A stretch of 64,000 bases of DNA, taken from assembly GCA_900471925.1 (NCBI GenBank), contig UCGV01000033.1, forward strand, positions 1-64,000, in the 5' to 3' direction. Both the position numbers and the translations under genes were made by a program. The notes beneath the pieces are model-generated. The model saw only the letters and a list, made by a program, of their open reading frames with translations. It made no database searches and was not told the origin of the DNA. Positions 16,140 through 24,894 of this stretch are shown one piece after another. Position 1 is the stretch's first letter, and the number at the start of each line of letters is the position of its first letter. Source of the DNA: Hyphomicrobiales bacterium (GTDB lineage: Bacteria > Pseudomonadota > Alphaproteobacteria > Rhizobiales > Rhizobiaceae).

Positions 16140-17159
16140 TCAACTGTATCGAAGAGCCGCGATCGTGCGTTGCGGCGCATCGAGGATTGCGGAGAGATGG
16201 GCCGCACGCGCAGGCGCCGGTCGTCGCTGCGCTGCAATTGCTTGGACGATGGCTTCCGGCACCGAGATGCCCATACCCAGTGGGAAGTCGGGATTGGTGC
16301 TGTGCCATGCATGCGGCACGACAATGTCTGCGGAAATGTCGGGGCGCGAATTCAAAGCGCCGAACCAGTCCCAAGCACCCATGACATCGATGACGTCCTT
16401 GAAGAGCGAGGGCATCCCGACCTTGGCGCTGATCGTGACGATGCGCGAGCGGGTGGCAATCACATCTGCAAGAGACGGCATCTCGCTTTCGATCGCATAG
16501 AGCGCTTCCGACAGAACGAGGTTGCCCTTGGAATGGCCGACGAGGAGACGCGGCGCAAACCGTTGATCCTCAAGGAGGGCTATGACCGTCTCGGTATCCT
16601 TGCTCGTGCGCGTCCAGATGTAGCCGCTTTGAAATTCCTCGCTTTTCGAAAACAGCTTCGTGAAACTGTCGAGCGGTTCGAAAGCGTGACGGATGCTATT
16701 CAGCGCCCCGAAGAAGAAAAAGCCGCCAAGCGCCTCGGTCAGGATGTCGGCAAGTCCATAACCCGAAACAACGGCGGCGACAGGCTCGCCAAGCGCATCG
16801 GCGATATTGCGCGCGAAGGCGGCAGCACCAAGGGCCGAACTTCCGACACCGGCAATGGCGAGTGCGCCGACGGGTGAAGCTCTTTCCAGATAGTCGTCAA
16901 CAGTCAGAAAGACCTCGAGCGTTCCCGCGGCGGTCGGCGGCACAAAGATGATTGCCCCCTCGCGTGCCAGCCAGAAGGCGAGTTTCGGGGCCTCCCCAGC
17001 GGTTATGACATTGACATCATAGAAAACGGCGTCGAGCACGGCGTTGCGGCGCTGCAGGCCATCAAGCGTGATCGTGCGGAAGGCGTTGTCGGCCAGTTTT
17101 TCAGGTAGCGCCGCCGTGCGCTCCATTTGCACATTCGCAAGGACAGGCATCGGACGCAT
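16140..17159 (-). CDS. Alpha/beta hydrolase-fold protein with GHSKG motif
   Basis: A 339-residue protein. Residues 208-212 read GHSKG, the nucleophile elbow of lipase/esterase-like hydrolases with Ser210, followed by NLVLSEALYAIE. Histidines 283 and 286 (VVPHAWHSTNP) are candidates for the catalytic base. Residues about 95-155 are rich in glycine and alanine, with a hydrophobic FFFFGAL stretch that may be membrane-associated. The neighbourhood is degraded on both sides and offers no pathway. I cannot name a substrate. Confidence 0.7.
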   Translation of the reverse strand: MRPMPVLANVQMERTAALPEKLADNAFRTITLDGLQRRNAVLDAVFYDVNVITAGEAPKLAFWLAREGAIIFVPPTAAGTLEVFLTVDDYLERASPVGALAIAGVGSSALGAAAFARNIADALGEPVAAVVSGYGLADILTEALGGFFFFGALNSIRHAFEPLDSFTKLFSKSEEFQSGYIWTRTSKDTETVIALLEDQRFAPRLLVGHSKGNLVLSEALYAIESEMPSLADVIATRSRIVTISAKVGMPSLFKDVIDVMGAWDWFGALNSRPDISADIVVPHAWHSTNPDFPLGMGISVPEAIVQAIAAQRRPAPARAAHLSAILDAPQRTIAALRYS

Positions 17160-17302
17160 GGATCACCTTCATTTTGAGAGGGACACGCTGCAGCGCAGCA
17201 TAACCGTTCTCGATCGGCGATGCAATTTACAGGCGCAAGAATACTGATCCTATTGCGCTTGAAGTCAGTGTCTCTCGACAAGCCGTACTCATCACGTCCG
17301 TT

Positions 17303-17674
17303 TCAGACTCCCACGCCGAGCAGCCCGCAGGCCAGAGATATCGACATTCGGCCGAGTATGAGACCCGACACAAGATCGAATGATGCGAGCAGTCGAGGCG
17401 CGCCCTGCAGACGCGATACCGCCACGCCGCCATACGCGTAGCCCAGGCAGCACAGCGCCGACATCGCAAGCAAGGCCGCGGCAAAGGCCATCCGGTCGAA
17501 GTCCCCGGTCATCGACTTCGCCAGGCTCAGGGGAATGAGGAACAGCTCCACGAAGGTGAGCGGATTGAGCCACGCGGTTCGAAGTACCGTGCCCAGACCG
17601 ACCGCACCGCCTCCTTGCCGCGACCCTGCCTTTTTACGGAGCGGAATCCGTCGGCCAGCTATTTTGTCGTGCTC
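17303..17674 (-). pseudogene. C-terminal fragment of a LysE/ArgO-type amino-acid exporter
   Basis: The frame reads RTAWLNPLTFVELFL followed by two hydrophobic helices, which is the second half of a LysE-family exporter (TWLNP is a family hallmark). An in-frame TAA at 17675-17677 ends the match upstream, and no N-terminal half (about 80 residues, with the usual GAQNAFVLRQG region) is seen. A GTG at 17551 could start an 82-residue fragment, but a working exporter is unlikely. Confidence 0.7.
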
Positions 17675-17785
17675 TTACAGCAATGGTTTGCGGGCTTTTG
17701 GCAAGGCGCCAGGGGTAGTCGTCCCGCCCCCAACGCAACGGTTGCCGCGCGACGGGCGGCGAATGCCAAATTGAAGCAGTGCGCG

Positions 17786-17811
17786 GGAACGCATTGAGTA
17801 CACGAAAGTTT
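17786..17811 (+). promoter_or_regulatory. Near-consensus EcfG stress promoter before a small gene
   Basis: GGAAC-N16-AGTTT, one base off the GGAAC-N16-CGTTT form. It ends 30 bases before the start of the 59-codon gene at 17841. Confidence 0.4.
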
Positions 17812-17840
17812 AGCCTCTGCCCAACAACCGGAGTTCAACG

Positions 17841-18020
17841 ATGATCGACAATCTATCAGCCACGACTGGTGTGGACGAAGGCTCAAAGGTGCCGCAAGCG
17901 CGGCATGCGCAAGACGGGCACCTGCCGCATAAGCTCCTGCCGGGTTCGGGCAAGGCTGCTAAGCCTCAGATGTCCGACTTTACTCTTTTGATGCGTCAGG
18001 GCCTTGAGGGCCGCGCATAG
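17841..18020 (+). CDS. Small protein of unknown function (59 residues)
   Basis: ATG at 17841 is preceded by CCGGAG at a normal distance, and a stress-type promoter lies 30-55 bases upstream. The product is hydrophilic with no membrane segment (begins MIDNLSATTGVDEG, ends LMRQGLEGRA). No family is recognised. The promoter and ribosome site make it more likely real than its length alone would suggest. Confidence 0.45.
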   Translation: MIDNLSATTGVDEGSKVPQARHAQDGHLPHKLLPGSGKAAKPQMSDFTLLMRQGLEGRA

Positions 18021-18190
18021 ATGGTCCGGCCAGACCACGCCAGCGCAGCGTCGGCGAGCCGGCGGAACCGGAGAGGACTGCGCTGGGGCGCGTCGTTTCG
18101 CACGTGTCTATCAAAGGCAATCGACCGGTTGGCGTTTCCATGACTTATCTCTCAGCGAATATACATGCACCGAGGTAGCGCGGCTGGCGT

Positions 18191-18391
18191 TTAAACCAGC
18201 GGACTGGGGCGGCCCGAACGATCGGCGTCGTTGAGCAACCCTGCTATGTCGCGTGCGTCGTTTTCCTCAAGGCCGGTGAGATCCTTGCCGTTGCTTGCAG
18301 CCGGCAGCCCCGTGTCGGTGTCGATGATGACCCAGCGGTCGTGTCCAACCTTCTCCGCCGCATAGCGATGGCCCGATCGATTTTCCGACAT
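18191..18391 (-). CDS. Small hypothetical protein (66 residues)
   Basis: It begins MSENRSGHRYAAEK and continues through WVIIDTDTGLPA and LEENDARDIAGLLND. It is acidic, with no membrane segment. The start at 18391 follows AGGGTG, and the gene lies 10 bases after the next minus-strand gene, suggesting a two-gene operon. The pattern resembles small conserved rhizobial proteins, but I cannot name a family. Confidence 0.55.
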   Translation of the reverse strand: MSENRSGHRYAAEKVGHDRWVIIDTDTGLPAASNGKDLTGLEENDARDIAGLLNDADRSGRPSPLV

Positions 18392-18401
18392 TCGAGACAC
18401 C

Positions 18402-18632
18402 CTAGGCAATGCAGCGCCTGCCATCTTCGGTCACAACGAGCACTGGCGTGCCTGAGACGGTGATTTCGCGTACGAGTGTTTCGGCCTCCAGCTTGGCCAT
18501 AAGGGAGGCCGAAAAACGCTTGTCGCCGATGATCCACCCCGAGCCGGTGCGTCGTTGCCGGCGATAGGTCACAATCGCACTCAATGCAGCGCGCTTGGTC
18601 TTAGACAGCGTTCTCGTTTGGTCCTGTGTCAT
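18402..18632 (-). CDS. Small hypothetical protein (76 residues)
   Basis: A basic N-terminus (TQDQTRTLSKTKRAALSAI) is followed by a compact alpha/beta-looking half (WIIGDKRFSASLMAKLEAE, then TPVLVVTEDGRRCIA). It may be a small winged-helix-like fold, judging from strand/turn spacing, but this is only an impression. It is translated just upstream of the 66-residue gene. Confidence 0.5.
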   Translation of the reverse strand: MTQDQTRTLSKTKRAALSAIVTYRRQRRTGSGWIIGDKRFSASLMAKLEAETLVREITVSGTPVLVVTEDGRRCIA

Positions 18633-18700
18633 CGCCGGTCGATCCCTGCATGTTTCACAAGAAAGATATGGTGAGCCGGCGCCGATTTTTCAGCAGTTCG

Positions 18701-19042
18701 TTAGGCGATACCGGTGGCGTGGGACGTGTCCGACTTCGCTTGAGACATGGACGGTCTGGGTTCGTTGGTGGACGTTTCCACAAATTGCCACTCGATTGCC
18801 GCCATCCCGACCGGCTTGACGAGGTCTGCTCTGGCTTCCAGGAGCCGCCGCGTCGGAACGAGCTGTGTCGAATTGCCAACCGCTGGCGGAACCGCAATGC
18901 CAGCCGTCGTGTAGTGCGCTTCCAGTTCGTTGCGAAACTGCCGGATGTGGAATGTGGTCATTCCCCTGCCTGCCCACTCGGTCAAGATGACGTCGCGAAG
19001 GATTTCGAGGGTCGGTTGCTGGCTGTCGCCGATCACTGTCAT
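18701..19042 (-). CDS. Hypothetical protein (113 residues)
   Basis: It starts MTVIGDSQQPTLEI and includes ILTEWAGRGMTTFHIRQFRNELEAHY, an amphipathic helical stretch. The C-terminus is polar and low in hydrophobics. A GGAG lies about 12 bases upstream of this start; an in-frame ATG at 19072 is an alternative. No family recognised. Confidence 0.45.
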   Translation of the reverse strand: MTVIGDSQQPTLEILRDVILTEWAGRGMTTFHIRQFRNELEAHYTTAGIAVPPAVGNSTQLVPTRRLLEARADLVKPVGMAAIEWQFVETSTNEPRPSMSQAKSDTSHATGIA

Positions 19043-19357
19043 CCTGTGCGTGCTCCGAAATCCGGCTATCAAAGGCCGATTTCAAGAACGAAGGCGCGAA
19101 CAGAATGTTCCCTGCTTGTCAGCTGCCGACCGCGCTTGGGATACTTGCGCGCGATCGCAGCAATAAGCGCGCTTCTGCTGGTCACGAACCGCAGACGACT
19201 TGCCGATCGTTCATGCCCCATCCGCCTCAATAATCTCGCCGGGTTTCCTGACGAAGGACGTGGGCTGACGCCCTGGAATGGGAAGAGGCGCTGTGAAGAT
19301 GAACGGCAGATGAACAAAGCAGGGTCCAATGCGTTCTTCCTGCAAAGGAGTTTCTGC
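19043..19357. other. Gap of about 315 bases
   Basis: Only weak short frames with arginine-rich translations occur here. It contains the ribosome-binding site AAAGGAG (19344-19350) of the next gene. No promoter of the stress type and no hairpin stood out. Confidence 0.4.
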
Positions 19358-19621
19358 ATGTTTGGAATTCAGTTTTCGGGTGTTTCACAACGTTCGACCA
19401 CGTTCGCCGACCCTGCCGCCCTGATATCGATGGAAATTGCCTATGCGCCTGCGATGTCGAACGCGACGATAACTGTCACGGACGACGGCGGTATTCTCGT
19501 CTTGGAGGGGAGTGCCTCGCCGTCTGCCATCGTCCAGGCGATGGCCATCGCCGAGCGGTTCTTCGGCGGCCATGTCTGCAATCTAATTCGGGCAGATCAA
19601 AGTGCGGTCTGCTCGCTGTGA
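19358..19621 (+). CDS. Small BON-like domain protein
   Basis: An 87-residue protein. Residues about 35-80 read ATITVTDDGGILVLEG followed by a helix AMAIAERFFGGHVCNLI, the strand-strand-helix pattern of a single BON-type domain (compare ITV..G.V.L.G...A...A...V). No signal peptide is evident. AAAGGAG lies eight bases before the ATG, a strong start. BON domains are usually envelope- or stress-linked, but the match is partial. Confidence 0.55.
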   Translation: MFGIQFSGVSQRSTTFADPAALISMEIAYAPAMSNATITVTDDGGILVLEGSASPSAIVQAMAIAERFFGGHVCNLIRADQSAVCSL

Positions 19622-19725
19622 TGGACAACGGAAATGTTTCGGCCAAATGGATTGATCGCCACCAATAGTCCCAATGCGGCGATCAGGATCGCCATCTTGA
19701 TCGGAAACGCGTGTTTTTGCAGCAT
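19597..19725 (-). CDS. Possible 42-residue single-pass membrane peptide
   Basis: It begins MLQKHAFPIKMAILIAALGL and has one hydrophobic segment of about 18 residues followed by a polar tail (GRNISVVHHSEQTAL). CCGAGG precedes the ATG. It overlaps the end of the BON-like gene by 25 bases on the other strand. Short and unsupported by any family. Confidence 0.3.
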   Translation of the reverse strand: MLQKHAFPIKMAILIAALGLLVAINPFGRNISVVHHSEQTAL

Positions 19726-19932
19726 TGCCTCGGCTCTCTGTCGCAATTCCTATGAGAATAGCTGCGCGGCGATTTCGTTCCGTTACCTGATCATGAAATA
19801 ACGTTGGAGCCACGCGTTGGACCGAAAACATCCCGATTTCCGCATGCATATCGAGAGCAACAGCAGCGATGACATCATCTTGACGGTCAAGGCAGGCGCA
19901 TCACTCCAGGCTTCGTCCGGCTTGGGCGCGAA

Positions 19933-20274
19933 GTGCTTGAAGACGAGCGCCTCCTTCTAGAGGCAAAAAACGATCGGCTTTGCCAGATCCGCGAACGGGC
20001 GCAAGCACTAGGCTCCACGGCAAAAACCACCCCGGAAAGGGCAACGATCATGGTCGATGAGATGCTTACCCCCGAACTCTTCGAAAGCGCCTGGGAGGCT
20101 GGCATAGCCGCTGTTACAGACGAGCGTATCGACGCGCTGCGCCATCTGCTTGCCATGTCGGAGCCAACCATCGAACGGTACAGATCGACGGAAGGAGAGT
20201 TGCGTCAGGCGATGGAACAGGTTCTGGAAATCGGATTGTCGAAGTTGCAGAGGAGTGGCGAGGTTGCGCCCTGA
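19933..20274 (+). CDS. Hypothetical helical protein (up to 113 residues)
   Basis: The translation is strongly helical and charged: EDERLLLEAKNDRLCQIRER, then ELFESAWEAGIAAVTDERI, ending EQVLEIGLSKLQRSGE. The start is uncertain. GTG at 19933 gives 113 residues. ATG at 20050, behind GGAAAGGG, gives a 74-residue version that may be the real one. No family recognised. Confidence 0.4.
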   Translation: MLEDERLLLEAKNDRLCQIRERAQALGSTAKTTPERATIMVDEMLTPELFESAWEAGIAAVTDERIDALRHLLAMSEPTIERYRSTEGELRQAMEQVLEIGLSKLQRSGEVAP

Positions 20275-20599
20275 TCGGCACTACGCGCACCCTGTTGCCG
20301 AAGCAATCTCTCGGCTCCCCTTTGCGAGCATTGACCCATCATTGAAAGCAACCGAACCTCGTTCCCGGGCCGACAGCAGCCGAGCCGACCAAGCCCTAAT
20401 CTCTGCCCCCAGCTCGATTGCCGCCAGAATGAAACGAGGATCGGTCGTGTGTCTTTCAATTGTCGGCTCCAACGCGAAGCGGCCTGCCACTTCATCGGCG
20501 GATGAAAGGCTGAAGGCGCCGTTTCAACATGTCGCACTGGCCCAGTCCGACGTGCGCACTAAGTCGTGATTGACCCATCGAGCCGCTGAGGAGGCGAAA
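20275..20599. other. Gap of about 325 bases before transketolase
   Basis: It holds the transketolase ribosome site (GAGGAGG) and no recognised promoter. A 69-codon frame on the minus strand (20281-20490) has no clear ribosome site or family and is not called. Confidence 0.4.
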
Positions 20600-22630
20600 A
20601 TGACGGAAGCCGGAAAAGAAATTTCCGTACCCCGCGACCAGCACCTGCGTGACATGGCCGATTGTATTCGTTTCCTGTCGATGGATGCGGTTCAAAGGGC
20701 AAAGAGCGGTCATCCCGGCATGCCGATGGGCATGGCCGACATTGCCGTCGTGCTCTTTTCCGAATTCCTGAAATTCGATGCCGACGATCCCTACTGGTTC
20801 GATCGGGATCGCTTCCTGATTTCGAACGGCCACGGTTCGATGCTGCTTTATAGCCTGCTCTACCTGACCGGCTACCGGGACATGACCATCGACGAAATCA
20901 AGAATTTCCGGCAAATCGGCAGCAAGACGGCCGGCCATCCGGAATATCGGCATACCACCGGGATCGAGACGACGACGGGCCCGCTTGGACAGGGTATTGC
21001 GAATTCGGTTGGTTTTGCGCTGGCCGAACGCGTGATGAACGCGAAGTTCGGAGACGACCTGTCCAACCACCATACCTATGTGTTCCTCGGCGATGGTTGC
21101 CTGATGGAAGGCATCAGTCAGGAAGCAATATCGCTGGCCGGCCACTTGAAGCTTGGCAAGCTGATCGCCTTTTGGGACAACAATTCGATTTCCATCGACG
21201 GCGCGACGAGCCTTGCCGAATCCGACGATCAACCGGCACGGTTTCGTGCATCGAACTGGCATGTTCTGGAGATCGATGGCCATGACACGGACGCTATCCG
21301 TAATGCGATCATCGAAGCGCAGCGGGTCACCGACCGTCCAACATTGATCGCCTGCAAGACGATCATCGGCTTTGGCTTTCCAACGCGCGCCGGCACGCAG
21401 AAGGCTCATAGCGACGCGCCAGGCGAGGAAGAAATCGCCGGGGCGCGAAAGCTGCTGAACTGGAACGCACCGCCGTTCGAGATCCCATCCGGACTGTTGG
21501 AGGACTGGCGGACGATCGGCGCCAAGGGACGCAACGCTCGAATGGCATGGGCACTCCGTGTCCAGACGGCGAAAGAAGACATTCGCAAGGATTTCGAGCG
21601 TCGCATGAAGGGCGAATTGTCGCCCGGCTGGACCGGAGCCATCGAAGCCGCAAAGCGCGAGCTTCTTTCGAGCGACAAGGACCTCGCCACCAGACAGGCG
21701 AGCGGCGTGGTGCTCAACCATCTCGCGGACGCTCTGCCGGAGCTTATCGGCGGATCGGCGGACCTGACGCCGTCAAACAATACCAAGGCGAAATCCATGA
21801 TCGAGATCGAGCCTGGCAAATATGACGGCTCCTACATTCACTATGGTGTGCGGGAACATGGGATGGCGGCTGCCATCAATGGGATCGCTCTTCATGGCGG
21901 CCTGATCCCCTATGGCGGAACCTTCCTCACCTTCTCCGACTATGGCCGTCCTTCCATTCGCCTGGCAGCGATGATGGCAGTGCGTTCGATCTTCGTCATG
22001 ACGCATGATTCCATCGGTCTTGGGGAAGACGGGCCGACACATCAGCCCGTCGAACATTTGTCGGCCTTGCGCGCTATCCCCGGCCTTGCCGTTTTCAGGC
22101 CGGGCGATCCGATGGAGACGGCCGAATGCTGGCAGGCCATTCTCGAAGCACCGCGCCAGGCGGCTCTGATCGCACTGTCCAGACAGCCGATGCCGTTCCT
22201 GCGCAGGGAGGCGGGCGGCGAAAACCTCTCGGCAAAAGGCGGCTATGTTCTTCTTGAAGCGGAGGGGGGCGCCCGAGAGCTGACGATCATGTCGACAGGC
22301 TCCGAACTGCACCTTGCCGTGGAGGCACGGGCCAGACTACAGGCAGACGGTGTGCCGACGGCAGTCATCTCCATGCCCTGCCGATTGCTGTTTGAGGCAC
22401 AGTCGCCAGAATACAAGCGTGGTGTACTTGGCGACAAGACCGCCCGCGTGGCAGTCGAGGCGGCGGTCCAGGACAGCTGGGATCGATATCTCGGGTTTGA
22501 TGGACGGTTCATCGGCATGCACAGCTTCGGTGCATCCGGCAAGATCGATGACGTCTACAAGAGGTTCGCGATAACCACCGAGGCTGTCGTGACAGCTGCC
22601 AGAGAGGCCGTGGGCCTGCGAGCGCGTTGA
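20600..22630 (+). CDS. tkt: Transketolase
   Basis: A 676-residue ThDP enzyme that moves two-carbon units between sugar phosphates in the pentose-phosphate and Calvin routes. Visible features are SGHPGMPMGMAD near residue 35, the ThDP motif GDGCLMEG ... WDNNSISIDG near 155-190, HYGVREHGMAA, and LGEDGPTHQPVEHL. Length and order are normal. The start at 20600 follows GAGGAGG; earlier in-frame codons lack this. No other sugar-phosphate gene lies nearby, so it is an orphan copy, possibly an accessory isozyme. The gene symbol is family-level. Confidence 0.95.
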   Translation: MTEAGKEISVPRDQHLRDMADCIRFLSMDAVQRAKSGHPGMPMGMADIAVVLFSEFLKFDADDPYWFDRDRFLISNGHGSMLLYSLLYLTGYRDMTIDEIKNFRQIGSKTAGHPEYRHTTGIETTTGPLGQGIANSVGFALAERVMNAKFGDDLSNHHTYVFLGDGCLMEGISQEAISLAGHLKLGKLIAFWDNNSISIDGATSLAESDDQPARFRASNWHVLEIDGHDTDAIRNAIIEAQRVTDRPTLIACKTIIGFGFPTRAGTQKAHSDAPGEEEIAGARKLLNWNAPPFEIPSGLLEDWRTIGAKGRNARMAWALRVQTAKEDIRKDFERRMKGELSPGWTGAIEAAKRELLSSDKDLATRQASGVVLNHLADALPELIGGSADLTPSNNTKAKSMIEIEPGKYDGSYIHYGVREHGMAAAINGIALHGGLIPYGGTFLTFSDYGRPSIRLAAMMAVRSIFVMTHDSIGLGEDGPTHQPVEHLSALRAIPGLAVFRPGDPMETAECWQAILEAPRQAALIALSRQPMPFLRREAGGENLSAKGGYVLLEAEGGARELTIMSTGSELHLAVEARARLQADGVPTAVISMPCRLLFEAQSPEYKRGVLGDKTARVAVEAAVQDSWDRYLGFDGRFIGMHSFGASGKIDDVYKRFAITTEAVVTAAREAVGLRAR

Positions 22631-23002
22631 CTGCTGATCGCCATGTCGCCGCGCCATATGGGACTGCAATCTGGCTGGTTGAATTGGGCTGTCAAACAGC
22701 TCGCGGGACCAGGCTTCGTCGGTCCTCCCGGTTCGGCTGCGAGAGGATAGCTCGCCCCATCGTTATAGCGTGCGGTCGATCTTCTTGAGGTGACCGGGCT
22801 TTCAGCCGAATTTCCGGGGAGGCTGTACGAAAGCAGAAAAGGTTTCCTCTGAAATTCACCCGCCGCAAGCGACCGCGCAGGGCACCGTCGCGGCCGAAGC
22901 GACGGTCAGCGTCGCCGGCACAAGCTCGGTCTTTGGTGAATTTTCCCAGAATCTTGGACCGTGCCAGCTGCGACCGAACTTGGAATGTACCGCCAGAACG
23001 GG
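22631..23002. other. Gap of about 370 bases
   Basis: Both strands give only arginine- or serine-rich frames with no family match and no good ribosome site. I see nothing definite in it. The base composition hints at former coding sequence. Confidence 0.35.
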
Positions 23003-23251
23003 CTAGTGCTCGGAGCTGTCGCGCATGTCGACAGCAATATCGTGAAGCGCTTGCGTATCCTCCGGCTCGAACTCGGCCGACAGGATGACACTCAAGAAAG
23101 CGGCTTGCGCAATTTCCTTTTTCGAGGCGTCCGGGTGATGTTCTTTGACCGCGGCGATCAGCGCCTTCGGTTTCATTCCCGGAACCGCAAGTTTCTTGAC
23201 CGTCTCTGCGATCTTCTGGAGATCGCGAAGTTTTTTTTCGCGCATTTGCAT
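23003..23251 (-). CDS. Small conserved-looking protein (82 residues)
   Basis: A highly charged helical protein: MQMREKKLRDLQKIAETVKK, then GMKPKALIAAVKEHHPDASKKEIAQAAF and SAEFEPEDTQALHDIA. The repeated KE/AQAAF patterns suggest a two-helix fold. No transmembrane segment. The ribosome site is weak. The codon pattern and amino-acid composition look genuine, but the function is unknown. Confidence 0.6.
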   Translation of the reverse strand: MQMREKKLRDLQKIAETVKKLAVPGMKPKALIAAVKEHHPDASKKEIAQAAFLSVILSAEFEPEDTQALHDIAVDMRDSSEH

Positions 23252-23661
23252 GGTCGCCGATTTTCAAGGAAAGAATGTCACGGCTGCATGAGTCTTTTAT
23301 GACTTCTCATGCTGTTGCTATCCGCCACAAGAATGATGCCGGCGTTTGCGACCCGGACGGTGTCGCCAGCACGGCTTTCATGCTCTGGACCGCTCTTGTC
23401 GGGAAGGGTGGGCCCGTCGGATACGCAAAACTGGACGGGCCCAGACAATCACCCAGTGGAATGGGCAATTCGAGTAACTTGTCTTCAAGGAGTGAGTGGA
23501 AGACACATCGATTGTTACGATGTTTATTTAAGAAAAGACTAACAAACGATTTGATGCCGATTGCTGTTCATTATTAAAGCCCCGCACACGTGTTGCGGAA
23601 CCACTCGGGCGAGGCGGAGTTTTCGTCAGCAACGAATATTTCTGGTCTTTGGAGACGAGTT
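23252..23661. other. AT-richer gap of about 410 bases
   Basis: It lies between the divergent small gene and the cupin gene. The last 150 bases are notably A+T rich for this genome and contain the cupin's candidate stress promoter at 23597. A 77-codon plus-strand frame from 23309 has no family or ribosome site and is not called. Confidence 0.45.
23597..23621 (+). promoter_or_regulatory. Near-consensus EcfG stress promoter before the cupin gene
   Basis: GGAAC-N16-AGTT, about 40 bases upstream of the cupin start. It has the same one-base deviation as the site at 17786. Confidence 0.4.
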
Positions 23662-24009
23662 ATGACTGTGCGCAAGTTCGCGATAGCCGATGCCGAATTC
23701 GAACGCTCGCCGGGGCAGGAGGCGGAGATTTACGCGGGCAATCTGCTCGATGAGCGGCACGGAGGACCGGTAACGATCGGATTTGGCCGCTACGAACCCA
23801 ACCAGAGCCTGGAAGTGACCATCGCCGTTCATGACACCATGATCGTCATCGAGGGGGAAGTTTCCGTTACAACCGGCGACGGCACGGTGACCGCGGGGGC
23901 GGGCGAAATCGTGAGCATGCAAACGGGTGACAAAGTCTTGATTCGGTCGCACAGCAAGGGCGCATTGACAGGCTACGTGACATACCCTCATTGGCGGACA
24001 GCGTCGTGA
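23662..24009 (+). CDS. Small cupin (EutQ-like)
   Basis: A 115-residue single cupin barrel. A glycine-rich first motif region (GGPVTIGFGRYEPNQSLEVTI) leads to DTMIVIEGEVSVTTGDGT and GAGEIVSMQTGDKVLI, the PG(D) turn of cupin motif 2. It resembles the C-terminal cupin of EutQ, but no ethanolamine genes are present. The start at 23662 follows GGAGACGAG. Probably an enzyme or sugar-like binder of unknown substrate, perhaps stress-induced given its promoter. Confidence 0.75.
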   Translation: MTVRKFAIADAEFERSPGQEAEIYAGNLLDERHGGPVTIGFGRYEPNQSLEVTIAVHDTMIVIEGEVSVTTGDGTVTAGAGEIVSMQTGDKVLIRSHSKGALTGYVTYPHWRTAS

Positions 24010-24078
24010 AGGCGTTCGGGCATTTGAATGCCGGCATCCAGACCGATATCTGACTGCACTGGACCTGACAGTGAACGC

Positions 24079-24306
24079 TTATTCGGCGGCCGGCCTGAAG
24101 GAGGAAACCTGTGGCGGTTCGACGGGTCCGAGGATGTCAAACTCCCCCGGCATGTAATGCTGATCGGTGCCGATCACTGCGAGCGTCCAGTAGTCCGGAT
24201 CTTCGCCAAACACCGTTGAGATCTGCACGATCGTGGTCTTGCCGTCGAAATGCTTCGCGGATTTCGCCCAATAAAGGGCATCCGGCATCAAACGCGTTGC
24301 TGACAT
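24079..24306 (-). CDS. Small hypothetical protein (75 residues)
   Basis: It begins MSATRLMPDALYWAKSAKHF and continues with TIVQISTVFGEDPDYWTLAVIG. The start follows TAGGAGTGG. The alternating strand pattern suggests a small beta-rich domain. About 225 bases of AT-rich sequence upstream separate it from the lipoprotein gene. No family recognised. Confidence 0.55.
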   Translation of the reverse strand: MSATRLMPDALYWAKSAKHFDGKTTIVQISTVFGEDPDYWTLAVIGTDQHYMPGEFDILGPVEPPQVSSFRPAAE

Positions 24307-24531
24307 ACGCCACTCCTACCCGACGCGGGCGACAATATCAGAATTTTCGAAAATGAACATCCTTCACATCAGGTCATAGCGCCGATCGACCTTGACCGAC
24401 AGATTTTTTCTGCGAGCGAACCAGTGTCGGCCGCCGTACTCGCCGAGATATTTCGATATCAATATCTTTTGCGTATCTAACGTATTTTGAGCAAGCTTAC
24501 CCGGCACGGACAAATGTAAATTTGGCTCTGT

Positions 24532-24894
24532 TCAATTACTTGGTCCGCTGATTTTCCAGCTCTCGCCTGACGGACATACCATTCCGTCGAAACGGGTGGT
24601 GGTTTCAAGCGTCTGTTTGCTCGTCACGAAGCGGCGGCAGCCCTCGGCGCCGTCGTTGCCCGCATCGATCCGCTCGATGACGCCGGCGCTGCCCGTACTC
24701 GGATTTGCCCAGGCCAAAGGATCAGAGCCGATCGATCCCCGTCCCACCGTCTCGGCTATGACGGCCTGATCGGTTACCGGGGTCTGTTTTGACGTGACCG
24801 GGACCGCAGCGACGAGCGGTTCATTGCGTGCGCATCCCACAAGCGTGAGCGCGATCATGCAGGAAAAAAGCGCGGCAGACAGTCGCAATTCCAT
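24532..24894 (-). CDS. Small outer-membrane-type lipoprotein
   Basis: A 120-residue protein whose first 21 residues form a lipoprotein signal ending in LVGC (lipidation at Cys21). The mature part contains DPLAWANPSTGSAGVIERID, then CRRFVTSKQTLETTTRFDG and CPSGESWKI. That spacing resembles the C-terminal half of 17-kDa surface antigen/RT0821-type proteins. The start at 24894 is chosen because it gives a clean signal peptide; the longer upstream frame is read-through. Localisation is confident, function unknown. Confidence 0.7.
   Translation of the reverse strand: MELRLSAALFSCMIALTLVGCARNEPLVAAVPVTSKQTPVTDQAVIAETVGRGSIGSDPLAWANPSTGSAGVIERIDAGNDGAEGCRRFVTSKQTLETTTRFDGMVCPSGESWKISGPSN

Noticed and set aside
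20281..20490. A 69-codon minus-strand frame before transketolase
   Set aside because: No ribosome site, no family and no promoter. It could be a remnant but cannot be supported.
20492..21721. A 409-codon minus-strand frame
   Set aside because: It lies wholly opposite the transketolase gene, whose motifs and ribosome site are unambiguous.
23309..23542. A 77-codon plus-strand frame in the AT-rich gap
   Set aside because: Composition is unlike neighbouring proteins and there is no ribosome site.
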